Source of the DNA: Chaetoderma sp. LZ-2023a | Taxonomy: Eukaryota > Mollusca > Caudofoveata > Chaetodermatida > Chaetodermatidae | DNA: 64,000 bases | Direction of reading: 5' to 3' | Assembly (NCBI GenBank): GCA_034401795.1 | Contig: CM067372.1 | Span: 35,714,351 to 35,778,350 of the forward strand | Part shown: positions 31,341 through 40,936 of the stretch, in pieces | Layout: each line of letters opens with the position of its first letter | Position numbering within the stretch: the first letter of the stretch is position 1 | The notes under the pieces: model-generated | What the model was told of the DNA's origin: nothing | The model's input: the letters and a program-made list of their open reading frames with translations, nothing else | Databases searched by the model: none | Made by a program: the position numbers and the translations under genes

Positions 31341-31846
31341 ATGAGTCAAGTTAAGTCCTGAGTCAAAGGCTGCATGAATCAGTCAAGCTGACCATGGTCA
31401 TTCATAGAGGGATCCCATCTCTCACTGTAGTAGATGACATCATAATCAATTACAGCATATGTAGGCTGACGTCACAATAATAATGACACATGATATGTTG
31501 ATAACTCTGTCATAAAGATCGAAACCTCTGTCAAGTGACATATTCAAATTGTATGTCAAGCTGAGCTAGAAATGACTGGTGAGGGTCTATAGCTAGAAAT
31601 GGGTGGGGTCTAACTAGAAATGTGCGGTGTTGGGCTAAATATGGACGGGCCTATCTAGAAATGACTCCTGCTCTTACATGTTTCCAGGAGGATTGCATGT
31701 ATTAGTGTTTTGTACCACTGTTTGTAACACTATATGCTCATGTATGCAGATGTATGTTAATCAGCCAGTTAAATTCTCTTCCTTAGCTATTTCACAGACA
31801 TATCCCGAAAAAACATATTCTTTATGACATAAAACTTAGGATGTTG

Positions 31847-31923
31847 AAAATTTTGAAATTAATTTGACTGGAAGCTGATGCAACAACAACTTCCAGTCAA
31901 ATGAATTTCAAAATATTCAGCAG
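31847..31923. repeat. Family B palindromic hairpin
   Basis: 77 bp. Arms 'GAAATTAATTTGACTGGAAG' and complement, loop CTGATGCAACAAC. Confidence 0.85.
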
Positions 31924-32077
31924 TTTGCATTGAAGATGAGATATAGGAAATTCATCAATGAAAGGGTTAACTCTAGGGATGTATAGCTAACTTCATCAAT
32001 AAAGCCTCAGTGTATCTATTTCATGTTCATACTATGTGTAAAGATATGGGTTTCTTCACAGTAATTCGTAAATCTAC

Positions 32078-32173
32078 CTCATTTTGGTTGGTGATTTGGC
32101 GGCGTTGCTCATAGCCCTTACTGGCAATATCAAACATGTGTTGCAGGCTTAGCATCTGAGGACTCACGACACT
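32078..32173 (-). CDS. RASGEF1: RASGEF1 exon a (first recognised coding exon, 32 codons)
   Basis: The acceptor is TGTTACAG and the donor is GAG/GTAGAT. The frame fixed by the next exon is open throughout and contains 'HMFDIASKGYEQRR', matching the position of the short N-terminal segment before the RasGEF_N domain in vertebrate RASGEF1. Two in-frame ATGs (32153-32155 and 32135-32137) could be the start; neither has a strong Kozak purine at -3. Because the exon has a clean acceptor, at least one upstream exon exists, either a 5' UTR or a few N-terminal codons. No convincing candidate for it was found to the right. Confidence 0.8.
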
Positions 32174-32419
32174 CTGTAACACACAACAAGAAAATATACA
32201 TTAGTAAAGTGGGACACATTAGCAATCAGAGAACTGTCAAAGCACACAAAGTGATGATTTGGTATAGTTTGCCTAATTTTCATCTTGTCCAAATACTAAC
32301 AATAAATTTCACCATTGGAAGTCATTTTTCTTCACTTGCCAGGAGAAGAGTAACATAATCATGCGAATGATTGTTATGCTATGATGTCATCATGTTAAGG
32401 AGATTTTTCTTTTGCAAAC

Positions 32420-32645
32420 TTTTCAAAAATAATTTTGTATTGACCTGCTAATGGAGATTTATTTATTAAGTAAAGATTTTTATTTTCATGACAAATCTTG
32501 ACCAGTTAAATGACTGCCTCAGTTATCGAGCCAGTCATTTCAGTGTTCAAATTTTAAAAAGTCTTCTTTTGGTCTGCAAAGGGGCATTTCTCAAGACCAC
32601 TACAGCGGCACGCCATGTTTTGACCAGCTTGGCCATTCACGTGTT
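32420..32645. repeat. Family A hairpin element, diverged
   Basis: The right half is clear ('CAGTTATCGAGCCAGTCATT', 'TCAAGACCACTACAG'); the left half is eroded. Confidence 0.6.
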
Positions 32646-32747
32646 ACCTACATGTACATAAATTGCTATTTTCATTAATTATAACTTCTATAAATGTCTA
32701 CATGGACATATGTACTTCAAGCTTAGTAATAAAGTTTGAACCACATT

Positions 32748-32956
32748 TTAACCCTTACCGCTCTGATGTCAACATTCTATCTTTTTGCGGTGCCAGTAGC
32801 AAATAAACTGGTGTACATTTTTAAACAATTTTGGTAGACAATGTTGCTGTCTACGACAGCACCATCTTCCACCAAGTTTATTTAAAAATTGACACCAGTT
32901 CATCTTTTAATTTAATTTGAAAATTTAAGATTTTGACATCAGAGTGCTAAGAGATA
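32748..32956. repeat. Family C hairpin MITE, copy 2
   Basis: TTAA on the left, lost on the right. Inner hairpin 'GATGTTGCTG'-type block at 32838 ('AATGTTGCTGTCTACGACAG'). Confidence 0.85.
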
Positions 32957-32959
32957 AGC

Positions 32960-33690
32960 TCTAAACATATGTCTTTATCATGAATGATTTAAAGAGTGAT
33001 CAATTAATGAATATTAATTACGGTAACAATATTAATTAAATAATAATGAGAAAAATACTATAATTCATGAATGGCCAGTTCGCTTAATTATCAGAAACCA
33101 TAAACAGACTTTCTGTAGTACTATAAAACTCAAGATTGTCTTTGATCCATGAACATCTAACTTTAAATCTCAATGGCATTCTTGAAATAAAGATATTTTT
33201 ATTCTGCAAAAGACAAGAGGGATTGACTCACAAGTTCTCTCAAACTTAGTTACGACTCGCTCCCAATTACATTCTAGCTGACAAACATTAAGTAAGAGTA
33301 GATCCCATGCCTGTTTATGACAATAAAACTAACAATTAAATTGTGATTGCCACAAAAAAAGAATTAGAAACTATTCCAGAGCCTAAAGCCTACCAAGCCT
33401 TACTGAATTCAAACAAAAAGATTGTTTCTTGTACATGTAATTGGGCGCACATGGCTAACAATTTCTGATTGAAATAAGTCATCAGCATGACAGTTGACGA
33501 AGTTAGAAACTTTTATTATTATGTACCACTATTACATGAGCGTGGATTGAATACTGATTGGTCAATGATGAAAAATCTTTCAACCTTATGTTCGCAACAA
33601 CTGCTCCTACCAACTATTGTTAGAAATTTATATAAAATATGTTTCATGTGTTGGTCAAGAAATCCTTTGTTTTGGGTTATCTTAGGCAGC
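32960..33690. other. Upstream spacer, no recognised exon
   Basis: AT-rich. A 92-codon open frame at 33487-33765 runs into the purine tract and has no recognisable domain. Nothing else was seen. Confidence 0.5.
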
Positions 33691-33704
33691 CAATATGTCA
33701 ACAA

Positions 33705-34130
33705 GGAGGGTAGCATGGGAAGTGAGGGGAGGCTGGAGAGGGGGAGAGAGGAAGGGAAGGGGTAGGGGAAGAGTGGGTGAGGAAAGGCAAGAGGGGAGGT
33801 AGGGAAAGGGGGGAGGCAGTGACAAGGAATGGAGGGATGGGGAACCAGTGAAATGAGGGGCAGCCAAAACGAGGCCAGACAGGGATGGGAGGCAGAAGAA
33901 ATTTGGTTGTCATAGACAACCAACATTGCTCTATTCCCAACAATGGCGGGAGACAGGCAAAGAGAGGGAGAGGGGAAGGAGAATAGCACTCTGAGGAAGG
34001 GAAGGATGGCAGAGGAAGGGAGATCAGGGAATGGAGGGAAGCCGGGGAAACGAGGGTAAGTCGGGGAGATGAGGGAGGCAGAGGGGACTAGAGAAAGCAG
34101 GGAAAGCGATGGGTGACAGAGAAGAGCGTT
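33705..34130. repeat. Purine-rich (GGGAGG/GGGGAA) tract
   Basis: About 420 bp where the plus strand is overwhelmingly A and G, with many GGGG runs. Low-complexity ORFs on either strand are by-products. Confidence 0.85.
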
Positions 34131-34435
34131 ATGAGGTTGTTAAGAGCCATTATTGTCAGAGTTTTGCACTGGGCAGTTAATTGATTGGCTGTCTAATTAA
34201 CTATCACTTAAGCTTAATGCAAGTCCAGACTTAATCAGTGTAACTGGCAGAAGCCCAATCCCTTAAAACCACTACTATAGATGATAAACTACATCCTGAT
34301 CAATGTGTCTAGCAAATAGCTACTTTCCTGAGGGCTAAGGCCCTATGATAATTAAGTACATTGTGCATTAATGCCCTAAGTTCCCAGAGGTCCATGGCTG
34401 GATGAAAAAGTGGACTTTTGTACATGGCTGCATGG

Positions 34436-34610
34436 TGTGTGAGTGAGTGAGTGAGTGAGTGAGTGAGTGAGTGAGTGAGTGAGTGAGTGAGTGAGTGAGT
34501 GAGTGAGTGTGTGAGTGAGTGAGTGAGTGAGTGAGTGAATGAGTGGGGTGGTGGTGTGTGCGTGCATGCATGCGTGCGTGCATGCGTGCATGCGTGCGTG
34601 CATGTGTGTG
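34436..34610. repeat. (GTGA)n then (TGCG/TGCA)n microsatellite
   Basis: About 25 GAGT units with few interruptions, followed by alternating 'GCGTGCATGCATGCGTGC'. Confidence 0.95.
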
Positions 34611-35012
34611 CTAAATCTAAGTAGTCAGATTAATATTCAGACCTCCACAGCTATTTATTAACACACAGACACTATTAATATCGCCAGTCCAGACAATGGC
34701 ATGTTTCTGTCTGATAGGGATAGTGTCTTTACCATCATGTCACTTACACATCTTATAACAAGATGCGCGCGTGCGTGCATGCGTGTGTGCATGCATGTGT
34801 GTGTGTGCGTGCGTGTGTGCGTGCGTGCATGCATGCATGCATGCGTGCATGTGCGCTAGATCTAAGTAGTCAGACTAATATTCAGACCTCCACAGCTATT
34901 TATTAATACACAGACACTATTAATATCTCCAGTCCAGACAATGGCATGTTTCTGTCTGATAGGGATAGTGTCTTTACCATCATGTCACTTACACATCTTA
35001 TAACAAGATGAC
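34610..35012. repeat. Segmental tandem duplication, about 246-bp period
   Basis: 34610-34765 and 34856-35010 are nearly identical ('AAGTAGTCAGA', 'CAGTCCAGACAATGGCATG'). Each copy is preceded by an alternating TGCG/TGCA tract (34558-34608 and 34766-34855). Confidence 0.92.
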
Positions 35013-35880
35013 AATCTGTCAATGCATGTCCACCAATTGTAACTCCACATTAAAGCTAACACATTTCATATGCATACATGTACATATCATGCAACTACAA
35101 GTGATAGAATAACTTATTCCCAAACACGAGATTGTTGCTATATTTTCCTCCATTAAGCGAGGTGTGCATGGGAAAGGTTTAAGAAATGAAGGGCACTGCA
35201 GGTGGTTACCTAACACATTATATTAATGTAAGTTTATTTAGATCTGCCTGTCACAATTTAAAAGTCACTGTGACTCTTCAATAGTAACGAATAAAATTGA
35301 TAAATCATAGAAATATGCATATTTTATGAAACAAGAAGCGTTCCGGTAAAATTAAATGGCTCGTGTCCATTTTCATTGTCATTAAACATGAGAGATCAGA
35401 TCAGATTCACCTGGTAGAATGAATAGATGACTTAGTTTGCTTGCAATATGGTATGATGATAATCATGTAAGACAAGATGCTTATGTTTATTTCTGTAAAC
35501 ATGTTCAGCACAATCTCTACCTTTCACCTTGAATACTAAACCAAACGGACTATATTCATCACTAGGTAACATGTTGTATGACAGCAAGTGTGCTTATAGA
35601 ACTTGAGGTAAGAATCAGAAACTAATTATTATTGTACCAAGTTCAACATGATTAGGTGATGATTTTGACCTTTGAACTTCACTAAGACCACAATATCTGA
35701 GGATGGCCCTTTCATTTCCACCAGCACAACCATGTCTCCAAGTTTAATTCCTAAACATTGACCAATACTGAGAGGCGAAGAGCCGTGCTTATTTAACTCT
35801 GAGATATAACCCGAGAAGTTTTGCTAATGGAAGCTGGACCTTGAGAAAGATAAGTTTTTAACCAAGAGTCTCAAACAAAT
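35013..35880. other. Upstream spacer
   Basis: AT-rich, with a 'TGACCTTTGAACTTCACT' segment near 35668 that resembles the ends of dispersed animal repeats. No exon recognised. Confidence 0.45.
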
Positions 35881-35883
35881 CCC

Positions 35884-36245
35884 AGACTGAATAAAGAGAC
35901 TCCTGAGAAAGGGGAACTGAAAAGGGACTGATTTTGGAGGACTGAAAAGCGACTGATTTCGGGGGGACTGAAAACGGACTGATTTTTTAGTACTGAAAAG
36001 GGACTGATTTTGGAGGACTGAAAAGCGACTGATTTCAGGGGGACTGAAAACGGACTGATTTTTTAGTACTGAAAAGGGACTGATTTTGGAGGACTGAAAA
36101 GGGACGGATTTCAGAGGGCTGAAAAGGGACTGATTGCGGAGGACTGAAAAGGTACTGATTTCAGGGGACTGAAAAGGGAATATTTGGGGGTGAAAAGATA
36201 CTTCAAGGACATCATTCACTTACTCAGGGGGACTGAAAAGGGACT
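35884..36245. repeat. Degenerate 23-27 bp array 'ACTGAAAAGGGACTGATTT'
   Basis: About 14 units of 'GGACTGAAAAGGGACTGATT' with variable G-rich joints. Isolated units reappear at 36733, 36779 and 36824 after 480 bp of unrelated sequence. Confidence 0.9.
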
Positions 36246-37699
36246 CCTGTGACTCTGTTAAATCTTTGTCTGTGGATTGAGTATAATATGTGTATTATGT
36301 GTTATTATGAGCTTTGTGTGCTTTGAAAGCCTTGATACCACTGTTACATAGAATACTTAGCACTTAGATAAGTAACTTTATAGTGGAAATAAAGCTATTT
36401 TGGAAGGGTATGTATTTTATTAATTTGCTGAAATTTATTAGTGGTTAGCAGTTTTAGTTCAACCTCTTAAACTCTATAGTAATGCAGTGATCAGGCTTTC
36501 TAATACATGTTAACAATTTCTTGCTATAGCAAACATAACAACAACAAACAGGCTATCATAGTGTTAATGCCTTGTTGAAATTGAATTAGTTATCCGTTAG
36601 CAGCTCATTCAAAGCCAGTCAAAAGATTACTATATTTAGGTTTTGGTCTGAAATCAGACCATTATAGAACATTCCTAACTATCTGATCAAGATTCCCGGG
36701 TAATTTTAAGGATTCATTTGCATAATTGGAACAGGGGACTGAAAAGGGACTCCTTATGCGGGTTGTAATACTAAACCGAGGACTGAAAATGGACCGATGC
36801 TTAAGGGGGTGCTCTTAAGTTTGGGACTGAAAAGGGACTCTTTGGAACCCCTGGTGGGGGACAAAAAAAGGAATTAAAAGGGCCTACAAAGGATTGATTT
36901 TTGCTAAGGGCTTGACCTTTGATCTTATGACCTCAATGTCATCATTAGGTTCAAACAATCCAAAAATATAACATAAAACGCAAAACTTAACATTACCATC
37001 GCCCATGCATCGTCGGAAAAGGGATACCATAATTTCTTCTTTGCTTTGCAGACTATACAGACCAATAATTCAGAATTAGTGCTTTCAAAAAAGCAAATAA
37101 ACAAATATGTGATATTAATTAATCAGTGAGCTGTATATCTGACATGTCTAAATATGTTTAGTTAAATTCATATCAGACATTATTCGACACAAGTAGGACC
37201 TTATAACACATGATAAATGACGTTTTCAGCGATGCGAAAGATGTGAAACCTCAAAGCCATGCTTATTATTAATAGGTAACACTCCTCCAATGGGTATCTT
37301 CATTAAATGTATGCATACCACTATGGTGTAGGGTATTTCTCTTTGTAGTATGTTAATGACAAATATGAGTTCATCACTGTAATGATCTAGGTATACACAC
37401 ACACATGATGATCCTCAGTCTCAGGGAGAGGCTCAGGTGGGTCGGGTGAGGGTGGGGCAAACACGGTTTACTATAGGTATATATTAGCAAGTAAATATGC
37501 AGAATGTTCGTAAATGCATTCATTTCACTCATCCCTCACGCGAATAGTACACACTGAAAATACCCAGAATTCCACAGCTGTTGTTTATGTATCATGATAT
37601 TCCTTCGAGTGATACCTGATGCATTATATCAGACATATCAGACATTCTCTACCAGGATAAAGGGCCATGATATTAAGGATGTAGTGGTTATAGCACTTT
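36246..37699. other. Upstream spacer with outlying copies of the 35.9-kb unit
   Basis: Apart from the three outlying units at 36730-36840, this stretch is plain AT-rich DNA. A CA repeat occurs near 37394. Confidence 0.5.
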
Positions 37700-37862
37700 A
37701 ATGGTCAAGCTGGACAAAACTGACATCTATATTGCACTTGAGGAATGGCCATCTGTAGGACAAAATGTATTTTGAAAATTTACAACTGGAATGGCTGACA
37801 TGAGCAACATTTACTAAGAAAAATGTCAATTGTATTTATCAATTTTGACCATTAACCCTTTA
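37700..37862. repeat. Family A hairpin, diverged
   Basis: 'AATTTACAACTGGAATGGC' core, flanked by 'CAAGCTGGACAAAACTGAC' and 'TCAATTTTGACCATTAA'. Confidence 0.55.
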
Positions 37863-38085
37863 ACACTCATATCAGCCAAAAACGACCTCAGCAGTGGTCT
37901 TGATAAATGTCCTTTTGTAGGTCAAGAGAAGACTATTTTTGAAAACTTATCACTGACTGGTACGATGCTCGAGCTCGTCATTCCAACAATAAATTTTCAA
38001 AAATAATATTTTCTTTGCCTGCAAATGGACATTCCTCAAGACCGTTGTAGACTGACAGTTTTGGTCTGCTTGACTGTTAACTGTC
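37854..38085. repeat. Family A hairpin element, abutting family D/B copy
   Basis: Begins TTAACCCTTTAACACTCATA. The core is shortened. The right arm runs directly into the family B/D element at 38075. Confidence 0.75.
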
Positions 38086-38300
38086 TGACTGCTGCAAGCC
38101 ACCGGACAATAATTTCAATGGGGAATAACTCTGTACCAGTTGAATATTTTGAAAACAATTTGACTGAAAGTTGTTGGTGGCTTAGCCACCAACAACTTTC
38201 AGTCAAATTGTTTTCAAAATATTCAGCTGGTCCAGAGTAAAACCCCATGGGAGATGTAGTCTGCAGAAATACAGCAGGCAGACAGTTACAGGATTGATAC
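38075..38300. repeat. Family B palindrome inside longer inverted repeat (type D)
   Basis: An inner palindrome at 38138-38229 ('GAATATTTTGAAAACAATTT' arms, 'GGTGGCTTAGCCACC' centre) lies inside outer arms 'TTAACTGTCTGACTGCTGCA' and 'CAGGCAGACAGTTACA'. The same layout occurs at 62310-62520 and, partly, at 63670-63845. Confidence 0.8.
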
Positions 38301-38406
38301 AGAGCCATGTTTCCCACCCATAAATATGTGAGAGATGATCACCATGGTTACATGTATAGTACTTACCTACTCCAAGGCAAAATGATATTAGTCCTGATCA
38401 TACTTT

Positions 38407-38635
38407 AACCCTTTAACCCTAAAAGTTGCTTTAAAAAATTAAATTTTCCCATAAAAAATGTCCATTTGCAGACCAAGAGAAGACGATTTTTGAAAATTTA
38501 CCACTGGAATGACTGGCTCTGTTATCGAGCCAGTCATTCCAGGGGAAAAAAATCGACTTCTCTTGGTCTGCAAATGGACATTTCTCAAGACCACTGCAGA
38601 AGCCAATTTTGGCTGATATGAGTGTTATAAAGCGC
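38407..38635. repeat. Family A hairpin element, reverse orientation
   Basis: Well preserved: 'GAATGACTGGCTCTGTTATC' centre, left arm type 2, right arm type 1. Confidence 0.88.
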
Positions 38636-38639
38636 TAAG

Positions 38640-39090
38640 CAAAGTTCTGACAGTATTCAGTGACATTTAATAAGAAGAGATATGCCAGTTCATGCGCTGA
38701 CAAGATCTATCATGCTGACTAACTCTTGCCCGCCTAATTAACTAACAGACAAAACTCATCTATCAGACCCATTATATCCGTGTTTGTAAACGCGCTAATA
38801 CCCAGTCAAAGCGTACCTGAAATAATTACCTTCATAATTACCCTTGTAAAAATAAGAATCTGTAATTAACAAATTCCACGTAAATTATAGACACACTCAA
38901 ATAAGCTGTCTATAGTCTTTTCTATTCAGATTTTAAGATTCCCAACGGAATGGTTTATATACAGAAGAAATAAAATCTCTAGATCAAGCAAGATTGATTA
39001 TAAATGCAATTGATCTATTTCTGTTATAATGTTGAGGAGGGATTGTAAGTGTCATACAATACAGAATGTATGCTTCTGTACATTATAATG
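38640..39090. other. Upstream spacer
   Basis: AT-rich; no feature recognised. Confidence 0.45.
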
Positions 39091-39091
39091 T

Positions 39092-39330
39092 TACTCTTTA
39101 ACACTCATATCAGTCAGAAACAGCTTCTGCAGTGGTCTTCAGAAATGTCCATTTGCAGACCAAGTTAAAACTATTTTTGAAAATTTACCACTGGAATGAC
39201 TGGCTCGATAACTGAGTCAGTCATGCCAGTCATAAATTTTCAAAAATAGTCTTCTCTTGGTCTGCAAATGGATATTTTTAATGAGAAAATTTAAATTTTC
39301 TTGAACAAATTTGAGGGTTAACTGGTTAAA
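39092..39330. repeat. Family A hairpin element, forward orientation
   Basis: Left arm type 1 ('ACACTCATATCAGTCAGAAA'), right arm type 2, both core halves intact. Confidence 0.9.
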
Positions 39331-39401
39331 TTACATTGAGTTGGTTATTATCATCTGGAGTTTATAATCGTACATATAAATTGTGCTTAGTCGATAGACT
39401 A

Positions 39402-39612
39402 TTAACCACTCTGATGGAAACATTCCATCTTTTACTGTGTCGATTATAGCAAAGAAAGTGTTGTACATTCTTAAATCATTTTGGTGGACGATGTTGCTGT
39501 CTATATGACAAAAAGATCTTCCACGAAATTTGTTGAAAAATTAACACCAGTTTATCTTTTAATTTAATTGGAAAATTAAAAATTTTCTCATCAGAGTGGT
39601 GAGGGAACTAAT
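39402..39612. repeat. Family C hairpin MITE, copy 3
   Basis: TTAA on the left; several differences in the loop ('GTCTATATGACAAAAAG'). Confidence 0.8.
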
Positions 39613-39639
39613 CACAGAGAGGCCAAGAGTTGACTACTG

Positions 39640-40215
39640 TAATTTGGAAAATTTCCCACTGGAATGATCAGCCAGTCATTTAAGAGGTAAATTTTTTAAA
39701 AGTTGTCCCTTGGCCTGCGGATGGGCATTCCCCATGAGCATTTCCGAGGCAGTTTTGGTCTGATGTCCAGTAACGCATAGCTTTTAAAAGATGACTAGGA
39801 ATTGCTTTGGATGAAAGCCAGTTATCACTTTAATGGTCAAGGCACCTAAACACAGGTTCTGTACTGGTCTTATTTGTACTGGTCTATTTGTAGACCAAGA
39901 TGACTAAGTTGAAAATTCACAACTGAAATGACTGGTTCGATAACAGAGCTAGTCATTCCAGTGTGAAATTTTCAAAAATTGTCTCTTTTCCACCATATGG
40001 CCTGTTGCTGCCATCACTGTATCATGAATGTAACACTTCCATGGCCAGGATTCATCAAAGAAAATCACATCTCTGCTTAGTGAATGGCCATTTTCCCGCT
40101 AAGAAAATAATGTTTTTGAAAACTTACCACTGGAATGACAAATTTTTAATTTACAGAAATGGTCTTCTCTAATTTGCTATAAATGGACATTCCTCTAGCT
40201 GCCATGCTGAAAGGT
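39640..40215. repeat. Three decayed family A copies in tandem
   Basis: Cores near 39655 ('CCCACTGGAATGATCAGCC'), 39900-39985 ('GGTTCGATAACAGAGCTAGT') and 40110-40170, with eroded outer arms. Confidence 0.6.
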
Positions 40216-40398
40216 TAGCTAATCAACTTCTTACTAAATATTATATTGCATTAACTTTTGCCCATTTTATGAATATATTACGAAAAGTAAGATTTAATTT
40301 CCTTACCTTAATAGAAAACATATCTATAGGCTATTAAACTAACTCATAACAACAACATTATAATAAGTGCCAAATTTGCTGTTAAACATACTAATTAA

Positions 40399-40540
40399 TA
40401 CTTTGCACTGACTTAGAGAAATACTTTCTACTGACTTAGAGAAATACTTTCCACTGACTTAGAGAAATACTTTCCACTGACTTAGAGAAATACTTTCCAC
40501 TGACTTAGAGAAATACTTTCCACTGACTTAGAGAAATGGT
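40399..40540. repeat. 23-bp minisatellite, 6 copies
   Basis: 'GACTTAGAGAAATACTTTCC' recurs at exact 23-bp spacing from 40411 to 40526. Confidence 0.93.
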
Positions 40541-40936
40541 CAAAACAAAGTATATAACTTTCCATTGACATTATATATTACAAACAGCTGTGTTGTAATT
40601 GATAATGCGAGTCAATTTGAAAATGGCCAAATACAAGTTAGGATAAATTCTAATGCAAATTCAAAGTTATTTTATTTTACAATACGAGATTCGACTCAAT
40701 CAAGGCCGGGTAAATCTGAACTTGATCCGCTTATATAGTGACATGTGAAGCAGATTTATAACAGACTTTTACATGGGAGAATAGAAGTATGCCTGATCAC
40801 ATAACAGGTGAAGCTATCAGATGACAACACGTTTTTTTGACAATATATGTCATTAATTTTGCATCCAAAGCCTCTAGTAGAGGCCTAATGATTTCATAAA
40901 ATATGTAACAACAAAACAATATATTTAAGCCTGGAA
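40541..40936. other. Spacer before the 47-bp array
   Basis: AT-rich; nothing recognised. Confidence 0.4.

Larger units (their letters stand above)
1056..32173 (-). other. RASGEF1: RASGEF1-family gene, 12 exons, 3' end outside window
   Basis: Exons at 32078-32173, 30031-30120, 24390-24467, 23896-23984, 22914-23055, 21626-21712, 19846-19983, 12574-12669, 11191-11293, 2971-3011, 1655-1693 and 1056-1151 all have AG acceptors and GT donors, compatible phases and an uninterrupted frame (1095 nt, 365 codons). The product aligns by eye with vertebrate RASGEF1A/B/C over the RasGEF_N region and most of the Cdc25 homology domain. Family knowledge: RASGEF1A and B are exchange factors acting on Rap2. The conserved segment after the last visible exon (usually starting 'IVIPFF') should lie beyond base 1. 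Two introns carry whole DIRS retrotransposons (7.05 and 6.2 kb). The paralogue (A, B, C or a single pre-duplication gene) cannot be decided here. Confidence 0.92.

Noticed and set aside
33487-33989. Overlapping ORFs on both strands around 33.5-34.0 kb
   Set aside because: They arise from the purine-rich tract (Pro/Ser/Leu or Gly/Arg/Glu runs); no domain, splice sites or homology seen.
34368-34603. His/Ser/Leu/Thr repeat ORFs on the minus strand
   Set aside because: Translation of the (GAGT)n and TGCA tracts.
38369-38400. A possible leader exon ending GAGTAG/GTAAGT on the minus strand
   Set aside because: The donor is good but the acceptor side lacks a pyrimidine tract, and nothing links it to the RASGEF1 frame.
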